Notes: generated by a model from the letters alone, not told the origin. A stretch of DNA of 64,000 bases from Rhodococcus sp. P1Y (GCF_003641205.1 NZ_CP032762.1:620001-684000); one strand, 5' to 3'; positions 17,471-25,803 are shown, counted from the first letter of the stretch. Numbers and translations: made by a program.

Positions 17471-18688
17471 ATGCCTCGCCTTCCGACTCCCCCACCCGAG
17501 AATGCAGTGAACTGGGTAGCCGAACATCTCGGTGACCTGACACGCGAGGGCGCGTCCGGTGTGAAGGCGGGCGGCATCCGCGGCGGCCAATCAGCGGCCG
17601 ACGCCGCGCTCGCCGGGCTCGACGTGACGGGGTACGCGCGGTCCCGCAGCACCGTCCTTCCCGTCTCGCGCCGAGGTGCCAGCCGGATGTCGCCGTACAT
17701 CCGTCACGGACTCCTGTCGTTGCGGCAAGTCTGGGACGCCGTCGACGACGCCCCTGCCCGCGACAGGTCGCGCTACCGCGACGAACTCATGTGGCAGGAA
17801 TACGCGCGGCACCTCTATGCACGCGTCGGGAAGTATCTCGGCCGGTCTCTGCGACGCGAGCAACCGCGGCCGGAGAATTGGACGCGGGGCGAGTGGCCGG
17901 GCGAGATGAACTGCATGGACACCGTCGTCGGAGAACTGCACGACGACGGCTGGCTCGTGAATCAGACTCGAATGTGGCTGTCGTCCCAGTGGGCTGTGCG
18001 GGCCGGCGCGACGTGGCGTGACGGTGAGGACGAGATGTTCGCCCACCTTCTCGACGGATCAAGGGCGGCCAATCGCTTGGGATGGCAGTGGACCGTCGGG
18101 ACCGGCAGTGGAAAGGCCTACGGCTTCAGCCGATGGCAGGTTCAGAAACGCGCCCCCGCGCTGTGCCGGGCCTGTGCACTGAAGGATGCGTGTCCCATCG
18201 AGGACTGGCCCGACGCCGATCTCGGTCCGTCGGTCGATGGCCCCGATTTGAACAAGGCACCGATTCCGGCTGGCCCTGCGCACGTCGACGGCGGTGGCGG
18301 CGAGCAGGTCTGGCTCACCGCTGAGTCCCTCGGCGCTTCGGAGCCAGCGCTGGACGCCGATCCGTCGAGGCCTGCGGTGTTCGTATTCGACGAGCCGCTG
18401 CTCGCGCGGCTGCGACTGTCCGGCAAACGGTTGGTCTTCCTCGCCGAGACACTGGGAGAGATCGCGTCAACGCGTGAGCTGGAGGTGCGCCGGGGCCGAG
18501 TGGTCGACGAGTTGGCCGGGCGTGTTCTGGCGACGACGTGGGCCCCTGTCCCCGGCTTTGCTCGCATTGCCGACGCCCTCGCTCCCGTCGAGGTTCACCC
18601 GTGGCCGTGGCTGGTGCGACCGGTCGCGTCGTCTGTTCGCTCGTTCAGTGCGTGGCGTAGGGCGGCGTCGCCGCCCGTGCGCGGGTAA
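17471..18688 (+). CDS. photolyase/cryptochrome-like protein with reversed domain order
   Basis: A 405-residue protein. Residues about 1-250 are the FAD-binding half of photolyases: SRRGASRMSPYIRHGLLSLRQVW, FRDELMWQEYARHLY-like, NQTRMWLSSQWAVRAG, FAHLLDGSRAANRLGWQWTVG. Residues about 300-400 (AVFVFDEPLLARLRLSGKR, FLAETLGEI, LEVRRG, SFSAWRRAA) resemble the antenna-binding alpha/beta half that normally comes first, so the two halves are swapped. Four cysteines, Cys148 (MNCMD), Cys232, Cys235 and Cys241 (LCRACALKDACPIE), are placed like the Fe-S ligands of FeS-type bacterial photolyases. DNA repair or light sensing is inferred. The stop codon lies inside a dispersed repeat. Confidence 0.75.
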   Translation: MPRLPTPPPENAVNWVAEHLGDLTREGASGVKAGGIRGGQSAADAALAGLDVTGYARSRSTVLPVSRRGASRMSPYIRHGLLSLRQVWDAVDDAPARDRSRYRDELMWQEYARHLYARVGKYLGRSLRREQPRPENWTRGEWPGEMNCMDTVVGELHDDGWLVNQTRMWLSSQWAVRAGATWRDGEDEMFAHLLDGSRAANRLGWQWTVGTGSGKAYGFSRWQVQKRAPALCRACALKDACPIEDWPDADLGPSVDGPDLNKAPIPAGPAHVDGGGGEQVWLTAESLGASEPALDADPSRPAVFVFDEPLLARLRLSGKRLVFLAETLGEIASTRELEVRRGRVVDELAGRVLATTWAPVPGFARIADALAPVEVHPWPWLVRPVASSVRSFSAWRRAASPPVRG

Positions 18689-18787
18689 TGACATTGGGGC
18701 GTAATTACTCACTCACGATCTCCGACCTGCTCGTGAGTGGGTAGTTACCTTGGGCGGTAATTACCCACGCACGGGCGGCGGAGCCGC
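18674..18787. repeat. dispersed double stem-loop repeat, copy 1
   Basis: Imperfect copy of a two-hairpin element: first arm pair GTGCGCGGGTAATGAC / GTAATTACTCACTCAC, linker ACGATCTCCGACCTGCTCGT, second pair GTGAGTGGGTAGTTAC / GTAATTACCCACGCAC, then the GGGCGGCGGAGCCGC tail. Related copies are at 22093-22206 and 58331-58444. This one supplies the photolyase-like stop codon and ends 8 bp before the XRE-cupin stop. Confidence 0.8.
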
Positions 18788-18795
18788 CTCACAGG

Positions 18796-19353
18796 TCAGG
18801 CGTGCTCGGAGATCAGCACTGCCGAGGTGTCGGGCACGAGCGCCTCGAATGTGTGCGGCAGATCGGCTGGGTAGCTGACGTAGTCACCCGGATGCAGCTC
18901 GACGGGTTCGTCGGTCGGCCCCACCACAGCGCGGCCGGCCGAGAGAACTACGTGTTCGATGACGCCCGGAGAGTGGGGATCCGAGTTGCGGGGCGTACCG
19001 ATCTGGGCGTTGATGACGAAGATGTCCCGCCGCGCGTTCGGCGGGCACGACGCCAGAAGCGTGGCGACGTAGTCAGCCGTGTCCGACGGAATCCCCGGCC
19101 CCTGACCTGCGCGGATCAGCTGCACCCTCGGCTTCACCGGCTCGACCAACTGAGCGAATGGGACATCCAACGTGACGCTCAGTGCCCACAGCGTCTCCAC
19201 GCTTGGGTTCCCGGTGCCGGACTCGAGCTGCGACAGCGTCGACTTCGCGATGCCGGCCCGGCGAGCAACTTCGGCCAGCGATAGACCTACACGCTTTCGC
19301 TCACGTTGTAGTGACGCGGCGATGGCTGCGATGGGAGCACTGGGGTGCGACAT
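18796..19353 (-). CDS. XRE family regulator with cupin sensor domain
   Basis: A 185-residue regulator. Residues 1-65 are an XRE/HTH_3 domain (LSLAEVARRAGIAKSTLSQLESGTGNPSVETLWAL), and residues about 110-180 a small cupin (LHPGDYVSYPADLPHTFEAL) that binds an effector. It is divergent from azlCD, and such XRE-cupin/AzlCD pairs are frequent, so it probably represses the exporter until an amino acid accumulates. ATG 19353 is preferred to GTG 19362 by comparison with family N-termini; neither has a good ribosome-binding site. Two TCGTTCAC repeats overlap the start. Confidence 0.88.
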   Translation of the reverse strand: MSHPSAPIAAIAASLQRERKRVGLSLAEVARRAGIAKSTLSQLESGTGNPSVETLWALSVTLDVPFAQLVEPVKPRVQLIRAGQGPGIPSDTADYVATLLASCPPNARRDIFVINAQIGTPRNSDPHSPGVIEHVVLSAGRAVVGPTDEPVELHPGDYVSYPADLPHTFEALVPDTSAVLISEHA

Positions 19354-19354
19354 G

Positions 19355-19382
19355 TCGTTCACTCTATCGGTCTATCGTTCAC
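19355..19382. promoter_or_regulatory. direct-repeat operator between xre and azlC
   Basis: Two copies of TCGTTCAC (19355-19362 and 19375-19382) are exactly 20 bp apart, two helical turns, in the 66-bp gap between the divergent XRE-cupin and azlC genes. This is a likely binding site for the XRE protein. Confidence 0.5.
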
Positions 19383-19419
19383 CTTGACGAACACCTGCGG
19401 ATCGTTCAGTATTGTGACT

Positions 19420-20154
19420 ATGCGTTCGATATGGCGAACAGTACGTGCCTCCGTCACCCGTGCGCGGACACTCGTCACGGGCCACGACTTTCCACTGACA
19501 GGAACGACGCGCGACATCGCCCTCGTCTGTCTCGCCGACGGACTGGTGGGTGCATCGTTCGGTGCGATCGCCGTCGGCACCGGCCTGCCCATCTGGGTAC
19601 CGGTCGCAATGTCGGTGTTGGTCTTTGCGGGCGCAGCTCAGTTCATCTTGGTGGGAGTGCTTGCAGCAGGGGGTAATCCGCTCGCTGCGGTCGCGAGCGC
19701 CCTTCTGGTCAACGCTCGTCTGATCCCACTCGGCTTCTCGGTCAGCGACACGTTCGACGGTTCATCCCGAGCCCGGCGGCTGCTCGGTTCCCACCTCATC
19801 ACCGACGAGGTCGTCGCCTTCACCGTGACCGAGAAGGACCCGGTACGACGCAGGTCTTCGTTCTGGGTCTGCGGAATCGGATTGTTCGTCGCTTGGAACA
19901 TCGGCGTGCTCGGCGGAACGCTCGCCGGAGGACTGATCACCGACACCGCGGCGCTGGGATTGGACGCAGCTTTTCCGGCCGTGCTCATCGCTCTCGTCAT
20001 GCCGGCGCTGCGCGATGCCGTCACCAGGAAGGCTGCGGTGCTCGGTGCAACGATTGCCGTCGCGGCGTCGCTCGTCCTCCCACCGGGCCTGCCCGTTCTC
20101 CTCGCACTCCTCGGGGTGGCTCCAGTGTGGCTGGCTACGAAGGTGAACGCATGA
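19420..20154 (+). CDS. azlC: AzlC-like branched-chain amino acid exporter, large subunit
   Basis: A 244-residue membrane protein with about seven hydrophobic segments. DGLVGASFGAIAVGTGLPIWVPVAMSVLVFAGAAQFILVG is the AzlC/YgaZ family core, and ALLVNARLIPLGFSV the second conserved stretch. With AzlD it forms a two-subunit exporter for branched-chain amino acids or azaleucine. Its stop overlaps the azlD ATG (ATGA). It is divergent from the XRE-cupin regulator that probably controls it. Confidence 0.88.
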   Translation: MRSIWRTVRASVTRARTLVTGHDFPLTGTTRDIALVCLADGLVGASFGAIAVGTGLPIWVPVAMSVLVFAGAAQFILVGVLAAGGNPLAAVASALLVNARLIPLGFSVSDTFDGSSRARRLLGSHLITDEVVAFTVTEKDPVRRRSSFWVCGIGLFVAWNIGVLGGTLAGGLITDTAALGLDAAFPAVLIALVMPALRDAVTRKAAVLGATIAVAASLVLPPGLPVLLALLGVAPVWLATKVNA

Positions 20155-20459
20155 ATCTGATGCTGCCGCTGGCGGGGTTGGCCGCGGGGACTTTCGCGTT
20201 TCGACTGGCCGGGCCACTGTTGCGAAGCCGGACATCGATCTCGCCCCGAATCGAGCGACTCGCATCCATCGCCGTTGCCGTCGTGTTCGTCGCACTGATC
20301 GCCACGGCACTGGTGGTCGACAACGGCTTCGCCGGGTTCGCCTGCCTGACAGGGATCCTCGTCGCCGCGGTGTTGGCATGGAAGAACGCCCCATTCGTCG
20401 TGATCGTCGTTGCAGCGGCCGCGACCACGGCAGGGCTGCGATTCTTCGGGGTTGCGTAA
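20151..20459 (+). CDS. azlD: AzlD-like exporter, small subunit
   Basis: A 102-residue protein with four hydrophobic segments, ATG overlapping the azlC stop. RLAGPLLRSRTSISPRIERLASIAVAVVFVALIAT and the ending WKNAPFVVIVVAAAATTAGLRF match the AzlD family. It is the obligate partner of AzlC in branched-chain amino acid efflux; the overlap ensures coupled synthesis of the two subunits. Confidence 0.88.
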   Translation: MNLMLPLAGLAAGTFAFRLAGPLLRSRTSISPRIERLASIAVAVVFVALIATALVVDNGFAGFACLTGILVAAVLAWKNAPFVVIVVAAAATTAGLRFFGVA

Positions 20460-20498
20460 CCTCCCCGGCGGGAGCCGAATTCGCTGCATAATGTCGCT

Positions 20499-20978
20499 AT
20501 GAGCCCAACTCCGAACGGCATACTTCGGCGCACCGAGACCGGCGTCGATCTGGAGATCACCCGCGCGATCGACGCACCACGCGAGGACGTGTGGGCTTCT
20601 CTCACCGAATCCGACCGCACCGCTCTGTGGTTCGGACCGTGGGAACGCATCTCCGACGCAGAGATCCGGGTTCAGATGGCGTTCGAGGAAGGTTCGCCGT
20701 GGATGGATATGCGCGTCGACGCGTGTGAATCACCTGGGCGGCTCGCGGTGTCCGCGGATGGCTGGGATCTCGAGACAGTGCTCACTTCGGACGGCAGTTC
20801 CACTCTGGTGACTCTGATCCAGCACCGCCCGGATACCGACGGTATCGGAGAGATCGGGCCCGGGTGGGAGTACTACCTGGACATGCTCATTGCGTCGCGC
20901 GACGGGCAACCGTTGCCGAACTTCGACGACTACTACCCGGCTCAACAGGAGTACTACTCCTCGCTCGAACCGCGGTAG
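20499..20978 (+). CDS. SRPBCC family protein (AHSA1-like)
   Basis: A 159-residue START-like protein. VDLEITRAIDAPREDVWASLTESDRTALWFGPWE is the usual opening of AHSA1/SRPBCC domains, and GPGWEYYLDMLIASRDGQPLP the closing helix. Such proteins bind hydrophobic ligands and their functions are mostly unknown. It is not coupled to azlD (39 bp apart). Its last 25 bases overlap the 3' end of the convergent marR gene. Cytoplasmic. Confidence 0.85.
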   Translation: MSPTPNGILRRTETGVDLEITRAIDAPREDVWASLTESDRTALWFGPWERISDAEIRVQMAFEEGSPWMDMRVDACESPGRLAVSADGWDLETVLTSDGSSTLVTLIQHRPDTDGIGEIGPGWEYYLDMLIASRDGQPLPNFDDYYPAQQEYYSSLEPR

Positions 20979-21415
20979 CGCCTCGATGCAGCGATGATCT
21001 TCGCGATACCTTCCCGAACTCGTTCGATCTCCTCCTCGCCGACGTCCTGCCCGACCGCGTCGGCCCAGGCGTGCTGATCCTTACGCAGACCTCGCAGCGT
21101 ATCTCGGCCCTTTGCCGTCGGCTGCAGTAGCTTGGCGCGAGCATGTTTCGGGTTCGAAAGGTACTCGGCCCACTCCTTGTCCACGAGTATGTCCGCCGTG
21201 CGCTGCACGCTCTGGCGGGCAAGACCGAGGCCGACACGACGCGCGATGTCGGCGACCGTGAGCGGCTCGTCGAGCGTCGCACCCAACACCTGCCACCAGG
21301 CCGGCGTCAGACCTGCGGGTGTGGTGATGTCCTCGGCGGCGGCGAGGAACTCACCGTTCAGTTCGAACGCCGGAAGAACCAGCGACGTCAACGCATCACC
21401 GGCCGCAGACCTCAC
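20954..21415 (-). CDS. MarR family transcriptional regulator
   Basis: A 153-residue winged-helix regulator: LTPAWWQVLGATLDEPLTVADIARRVGLGLARQSVQRTADILVDKEWAEYLSNPKHARAKLLQPTAKG is the MarR wHTH and wing. The GTG start overlaps the stop of the PfpI-type gene, so the two are co-translated from one promoter. Two TTGACAG/CTGTCAA dyads upstream of that promoter are probably its autoregulatory sites. Confidence 0.88.
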   Translation of the reverse strand: MRSAAGDALTSLVLPAFELNGEFLAAAEDITTPAGLTPAWWQVLGATLDEPLTVADIARRVGLGLARQSVQRTADILVDKEWAEYLSNPKHARAKLLQPTAKGRDTLRGLRKDQHAWADAVGQDVGEEEIERVREGIAKIIAASRRYRGSSEE

Positions 21416-22020
21416 TGCGCTCCCTGCAGCTGATCGAAGTACTTCTTCTCACCGGTGCTGTACAGCCCGTACCAGGCGTCGATGATGGGCTTCGGAAACA
21501 GCTCGAGCACCTCGAACACTGCTTTGGCGAATTCGAGTGGCGCAGTCCCGGGCGCGGTCACCAAGTTTCCGTCGACGACGGCCCGGTCATCCCGGTAATG
21601 CTCCGAACCCGCGTATTCGGTTGCAGTGGTCAGGAATTCGAGCGCGTTGGACGTGTGCGCCCGATCGTTCAATGCACCGGCTCGCGCCAAGCCGAGCGTC
21701 GCACCGCAGATCGCGCCGACGGGAACCCCCGTGGCAAGTACGTCGACCGCCACGTCGAGAATCTTCGCATGGCCCTGCCCCCAGGTGCCGCCACCGGGAA
21801 GGATCAACGCCGCGAGATCCCCGACGACGAGGTCCGCCACATCGCCGTCGACCAGGATCCGTAGCCCTCCGGCAGTGGTGACCACGTCTGCGCCGTCGGA
21901 CACCACTTTCAGTTCGTATCGGTCGTCCCCCTGCTCACGGGCCATCGCGATTCCCGTTGTGATGTAGGCGTATTCCCAGTCCGCCATGGTGTCGGTTGCG
22001 TAGAGAGCGATAGTCGTCAT
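21412..22020 (-). CDS. DJ-1/PfpI family protein
   Basis: A 202-residue glutamine-amidotransferase-like protein. ALILPGGGTWGQG and PVGAICGATLGLARAG carry the DJ-1/PfpI nucleophile elbow, with Cys in AICGAT. Family members include glyoxalase III, proteases and stress chaperones, so the activity cannot be assigned. ATG 22020 is set by GGAGG at 22029-22033; an in-frame ATG at 22026 is too close. It is first in a two-gene unit with marR, preceded by two strong operators. Confidence 0.85.
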   Translation of the reverse strand: MTTIALYATDTMADWEYAYITTGIAMAREQGDDRYELKVVSDGADVVTTAGGLRILVDGDVADLVVGDLAALILPGGGTWGQGHAKILDVAVDVLATGVPVGAICGATLGLARAGALNDRAHTSNALEFLTTATEYAGSEHYRDDRAVVDGNLVTAPGTAPLEFAKAVFEVLELFPKPIIDAWYGLYSTGEKKYFDQLQGAQ

Positions 22021-22040
22021 GTGCATCCTCCGAGCGTGAT

Positions 22041-22085
22041 TTGACAGTGTGCTGTCAATGTACGGTTTTGACAGCACCCTGTCAA
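22041..22085. promoter_or_regulatory. twin MarR operators upstream of pfpI-marR
   Basis: TTGACAG-tgtg-CTGTCAA (22041-22058) and TTGACAG-cacc-CTGTCAA (22068-22085) are identical in both 7-nt arms and differ only in the 4-nt spacer. Start-to-start distance is 27 bp. The TTGACA half-site can also serve as a -35 hexamer, so bound MarR would block RNA polymerase directly. Confidence 0.82.
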
Positions 22086-22092
22086 TGCCACA

Positions 22093-22206
22093 CCCGTGCG
22101 CGCGTAGTTACGTCCGGCGGGAACTACGCACGCACGACCAGGTCGGGGATCGTGAGTGCGTAATGACACCCGGCCGTAATTCCTCACTCACGGGCGGCGG
22201 AGCCGC
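22093..22206. repeat. dispersed double stem-loop repeat, copy 2
   Basis: Hairpin 1 has arms GTGCGCGCGTAGTTAC / GAACTACGCACGCAC, the linker is ACGACCAGGTCGGGGATCGT, hairpin 2 has GTGAGTGCGTAATGAC / GTAATTCCTCACTCAC, and the tail is GGGCGGCGGAGCCGC. It sits between the pfpI-marR operators and the Rieske gene, ending 20 bp before the Rieske start codon. Confidence 0.8.
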
Positions 22207-22226
22207 GCGTTCCGCATACTGGAGTC

Positions 22227-23243
22227 ATGGTCGCTTTCGACGCACTGCGCAGCCGCTGGCCCAAGACGCTCCCCCTCCAGCCACTCCCGTCGGAGTCGTG
22301 GGCGAAGCAGGAGCCCACCTGGAAGGGTGCCAACCCCCAAGTCATCGAATCCGCGCTCAAACGCGCCAAGACCCGCCCGTCGGGAAACTGGTTCGTCTTC
22401 GCAGCCAGCCGCGACATCGGCACCAAGGAACCGTTCGGACGGACCGTCGGGACCACCGAGCTGGTGGCCTGGCGCGACGAGACGGGTGGTATCCACATAG
22501 CCCCTGGAGCATGCCCGCACCTGGGTGCGCCGCTGGACAAGGCGAAGATCGAATGCGACACCCTCATCTGCCTGTGGCACGGCATGCCGCTCGGCCCGAG
22601 AGGTCGTCCTGGCTGGCGGCCGTATCCGGCGTTCGACGACGGCATCCTCGTGTGGGTTCGGTTGGACGAACTCGGCGGTGAGGAGCCGACGCCCGTGCCG
22701 GTGGTCCCCATCCGGCCGCCGTCGTCGACGAGCGTCGAAGCTGTGGTGACGTTGACGGGAATCTGCGAGCCCGACGACGTCGTCGCCAACCGTCTCGATC
22801 CGTGGCACGGCGCCTGGTTCCATCCGTACTCGTTCGCTCGGTTGAAGGTCATCGACGCACCGACCGACATCGATGTGCCCGACGAGGACGACCGCTTCCT
22901 CGTCGACGTCACCTTCCGCGTCAGCCGCGGCATCGGCGTGCCGGTCCGCGCGGAGTTCGTGTGCCCAGGACCCCGAACCATCGTGATGCGCATACTCGAG
23001 GGCGAGGGTGCGGGAAGCGTCGTAGAAACACATGCGACGCCGATGGCCCCCGGTCCCGACGGTAAGCCCCGCACGGCAGTCATCGAAGCAACGGTCGCTA
23101 GCTCCGACCGGCCGGGCTTCCGTTTCGCCCGCAAGGTAGCGCCCGTTATCCGGCCCGCGATGGGGTGGACGGCTGCCCGGTTGTGGAAAGACGACCTCGA
23201 CTACGCCGAGCGTCGGTACGAGCTGCGGTCGAGGGGTCTCTAG
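22227..23243 (+). CDS. Rieske [2Fe-2S] protein (DUF5914 type)
   Basis: A 338-residue oxygenase-like protein. An N-terminal Rieske domain holds both ligand pairs, CPH (Cys96, His98) and CLWH (Cys115, His118). The C-terminal half (about 170-330) resembles the DUF5914/START-like domain found in actinobacterial proteins next to carotenoid genes. It is convergent with the crtU-like gene, their stop codons overlapping. Rieske proteins take part in carotenoid ring modification in some cyanobacteria (CruH), so a redox partner or hydroxylase for aryl carotenoid formation is plausible but inferred. Confidence 0.8.
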   Translation: MVAFDALRSRWPKTLPLQPLPSESWAKQEPTWKGANPQVIESALKRAKTRPSGNWFVFAASRDIGTKEPFGRTVGTTELVAWRDETGGIHIAPGACPHLGAPLDKAKIECDTLICLWHGMPLGPRGRPGWRPYPAFDDGILVWVRLDELGGEEPTPVPVVPIRPPSSTSVEAVVTLTGICEPDDVVANRLDPWHGAWFHPYSFARLKVIDAPTDIDVPDEDDRFLVDVTFRVSRGIGVPVRAEFVCPGPRTIVMRILEGEGAGSVVETHATPMAPGPDGKPRTAVIEATVASSDRPGFRFARKVAPVIRPAMGWTAARLWKDDLDYAERRYELRSRGL

Positions 23244-24673
23244 GCAGAAGGCGCCTTCTGCAACCCCGCGGTCCACTGGTCGATCTTGTCGAACATCTTG
23301 AACCGCCCACGCACCGGCACGGTGACGATGTCGTGCCCCTCGACGCCCCAGCCCTCCAACAACATGTTCGCCGCTGCGAGGCCCGTCGTCGCGGCGCGCT
23401 CCATCAACGCGACCGGCAGGTCGATACGGATGCAGTCTCCCGCCAGAACCAGGCCTGGCTCGGGCGTGCGGACGGTGGGCCGGTGCGCGAACTGGCCCAG
23501 ACCGAACATCGGGCAATCGTTTCGCCACTCGGACCGCTCGTACAGCACGGTGGCCGACGCGGTTTCGGGGTAGATCTCGTGCATTCGAGCCATCAGCTGC
23601 GCTCGGGTCTCCTCCTCGGAGTCGGTTGCGGCGTAGGCGTGCAGCTCGACCACCGACCCGCCGGTCCTCGATGCCCATTCGGCGGCTTCGTCCTCGAACA
23701 GCTCGAGCACGCTGATGTTGTCGATGGGCGGCATGTCGCCGGTGCCGATGAACGGCGGGCGATCCGCGTTCACCGGCTTGTCCAGCCATACGCGATGCAC
23801 GAGAAAGTGCGGAGTGTTCTCCAACGCGTTGACGCGGGAGCGCCATTCGACGGTGCCGAGATCGGGCGATGCGTCGACTATCGACCGGAGCCCGCCCACA
23901 TCGGTTGCCATGACGACGGAGTCGAACTGTTCACCGTCGACGCGAAAGCCCGGCTCGACGGTACCGACCGTGACGCCGGTACGAATGTCGACACCCAATC
24001 CGGTCAGGTACTCCCCCAGCGGGTCCCACAGCGTCTGCGGGTACGGGCCGGTGGGTACGTCGAACACCAGTCCCTCGGACGAACCGAGGAAGTAGATGTG
24101 GAACATCATCGCGAGTTCGGCCGCCGACATCTTCTCCGGATCGGCGAAGAAGCTCCGCGAGAACACTCCGAACGCGAGATGTCGTGCTGCCTCGGGAAAA
24201 TTGATCTGCCGCAAAAACTCCGCCGCCGAGACATCGTCGAGCTTGTCGAACGTTTCGGGCACGCTGACGGTCATCAGCGGCAGCGCCGCCAGTCCGCTCA
24301 GGTTGCCGAGATCCCGCCACTTGAACGTCGGACTTCGCTTGACGAACGCGAATGCATTGAGCGGCGGCGTTTCCGGCAGACCTTTGAATCCGTCGATCCG
24401 GCCACTGCCGTCGATCAGCGGGTAGTCCTCCACCGGATGCAACCGGTGCAGACCAGGATCACTGCGCTCCAACAGGTTTCGCAGGTTGTAGTACTGGCGG
24501 AAGAACGCATGGAAGCCGCGGCTCATGGTGGCCGCACTACCGTCTTCCAACTCCGTCGACCATCCGCCGACGCGTCCGCCGAGATACTCTTCGCGCTCGA
24601 GCACCACTACCGACACGCCGCGCTCGGCCAACGCCGTCGCCGCGCTGAGCCCTGCGATCCCGCCGCCGATCAC
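23240..24673 (-). CDS. crtU: CrtU-like carotenoid ring desaturase (FAD-dependent)
   Basis: A 477-residue flavoprotein. The dinucleotide motif VIGGGIAGLSAATALAERG is at the very start, GFHAFFRQYYNLRNLL (about 53-68) is characteristic of isorenieratene synthase/CrtU, and the FAD-binding C-terminal GLVLAGDCIRIDLPVALMERAATTG closes the fold. CrtU desaturates and shifts a methyl on beta/gamma-carotene rings to give aryl carotenoids such as chlorobactene or isorenieratene. The only standard start is GTG 24673, which omits the first beta-strand (RVPRVAV, encoded just upstream in frame after the methyltransferase stop), so the true start may be a CTG or the sequence may hold an error. Confidence 0.75.
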   Translation of the reverse strand: MIGGGIAGLSAATALAERGVSVVVLEREEYLGGRVGGWSTELEDGSAATMSRGFHAFFRQYYNLRNLLERSDPGLHRLHPVEDYPLIDGSGRIDGFKGLPETPPLNAFAFVKRSPTFKWRDLGNLSGLAALPLMTVSVPETFDKLDDVSAAEFLRQINFPEAARHLAFGVFSRSFFADPEKMSAAELAMMFHIYFLGSSEGLVFDVPTGPYPQTLWDPLGEYLTGLGVDIRTGVTVGTVEPGFRVDGEQFDSVVMATDVGGLRSIVDASPDLGTVEWRSRVNALENTPHFLVHRVWLDKPVNADRPPFIGTGDMPPIDNISVLELFEDEAAEWASRTGGSVVELHAYAATDSEEETRAQLMARMHEIYPETASATVLYERSEWRNDCPMFGLGQFAHRPTVRTPEPGLVLAGDCIRIDLPVALMERAATTGLAAANMLLEGWGVEGHDIVTVPVRGRFKMFDKIDQWTAGLQKAPSA

Positions 24674-24748
24674 GGCAACGCGCGGAACCCGCGCCAGCGA
24701 ACCGACGTTCGCATACCCGGGTTGCGCCGGTGAACTACCCGCCGACGA

Positions 24749-25528
24749 TCAGACATCGGCGTCCGCCCCGTCGTTCTCCAGGACAGGCCTGGCGCCGAGG
24801 AACGTATGCACGATTCCGTTCTGCCAGCCCGTCATCGTCTCGTTCGTGAGGCTGGTGAAGCCGGCACGCTGCATGCGCCGGGAATATTCGTTGACCCCGT
24901 CGAAGCTGGTGACGCTTCGCCACAGGTGCTTGTACAGCGTGAAGTCGCGGGTGGCGGCGTAACCCAGTGGGATGATGATGGCCCAGCACACCAACGTCCA
25001 GACGAGCTTGGCACGCAGCGATTCCTTGACCGAGTACTCGTGAAATGCGATGGATGATCCAGGCTTCAGCAAGGACAGGAGCGACCCGATCTCCTTGTCC
25101 GGATCACCGACGTTGCGAATCAGGTACGCCGCGAGAATGCCGTCGAACGGGCCGTCGACGCCGTTGTCGGCAAGGTCTTCCACGCGGGAATGAACGAAGG
25201 TCACATTCGACGGCCACTGCTTGCTACGCGCGACCTCGAGCATTTCTGCCGACGCGTCCGCGGCGATGATCTCGGCGTGCGGCGCTGCCTTCAACAGCGC
25301 TGCCGTCGAAGCACCTGTGCCGCAGCCGATGTCGAGTAGTCGCAGCCCTGCACCGAGACCGGGGAGCCTCAGCCGCTCGGCCGATTTGGCGAGGTGATCG
25401 TGATAGCCGGGGTTCGCGCCGACGAGACGGTCGTAGGACTTCGCGTCCTGGTCGAACGCACTGGGAACCTGCGCCCGATCCAACCCGGACTTGCCCACCG
25501 CGCTGCCACTCTTTCTGGCTGTAGTCAC
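24749..25528 (-). CDS. class I SAM-dependent methyltransferase (UbiE/MenG-like)
   Basis: A 259-residue methyltransferase: LRLLDIGCGTGASTAALLKAAP is motif I, AADASAEMLEVARSK the acidic loop, GILAAYLIRNVGDPDKEI motif II region. The C-terminal part has a hydrophobic stretch (LVWTLVCWAIIIPLGYAA) suggesting membrane association, expected for a lipophilic substrate. It lies just upstream of crtU, and Streptomyces crt clusters also pair a methylase (CrtT) with CrtU, so a carotenoid or quinone substrate is inferred. The ATG overlaps the S4-protein stop. Confidence 0.82.
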   Translation of the reverse strand: MTTARKSGSAVGKSGLDRAQVPSAFDQDAKSYDRLVGANPGYHDHLAKSAERLRLPGLGAGLRLLDIGCGTGASTAALLKAAPHAEIIAADASAEMLEVARSKQWPSNVTFVHSRVEDLADNGVDGPFDGILAAYLIRNVGDPDKEIGSLLSLLKPGSSIAFHEYSVKESLRAKLVWTLVCWAIIIPLGYAATRDFTLYKHLWRSVTSFDGVNEYSRRMQRAGFTSLTNETMTGWQNGIVHTFLGARPVLENDGADADV

Positions 25529-25758
25529 AGTGCTGCCTCGCGAACGACGCGAGCCGACGGTCCGCCGTCGATCGAGACCACGTCGCCTTCGCGCAGTTGC
25601 CGACCGCGCCTCACGTCGACTTCACCGTTGACGCTGACCGCCCCGTCGGCGATGAAGCTCTTCGCCTCCGCACCGGACTCGATCAGGTTTGCGAGCTTCA
25701 GGAATTGCCCGAGTCGGATGGACTCGTCACGGATCGGTACGTCGTCAGCGTCAGCCAT
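25525..25758 (-). CDS. S4-domain RNA-binding protein
   Basis: A 77-residue protein that is almost only an S4 domain: IRLGQFLKLANLIESGAEAKSFIADGAVSVNGEVDVRRGRQLREGDVVSIDG. The pattern (YbcJ/RqcP-like small S4 proteins) binds structured RNA, often ribosomal. It leads the unit that includes the methyltransferase (4-bp overlap) and starts 45 bp from the end of copA on the same strand. The association with carotenoid genes may be only positional. Confidence 0.85.
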   Translation of the reverse strand: MADADDVPIRDESIRLGQFLKLANLIESGAEAKSFIADGAVSVNGEVDVRRGRQLREGDVVSIDGGPSARVVREAAL

Positions 25759-25803
25759 GCCTCCATCTTGACCTATGCCGGCGACAAGTTCACGGACGCG
25801 AGG

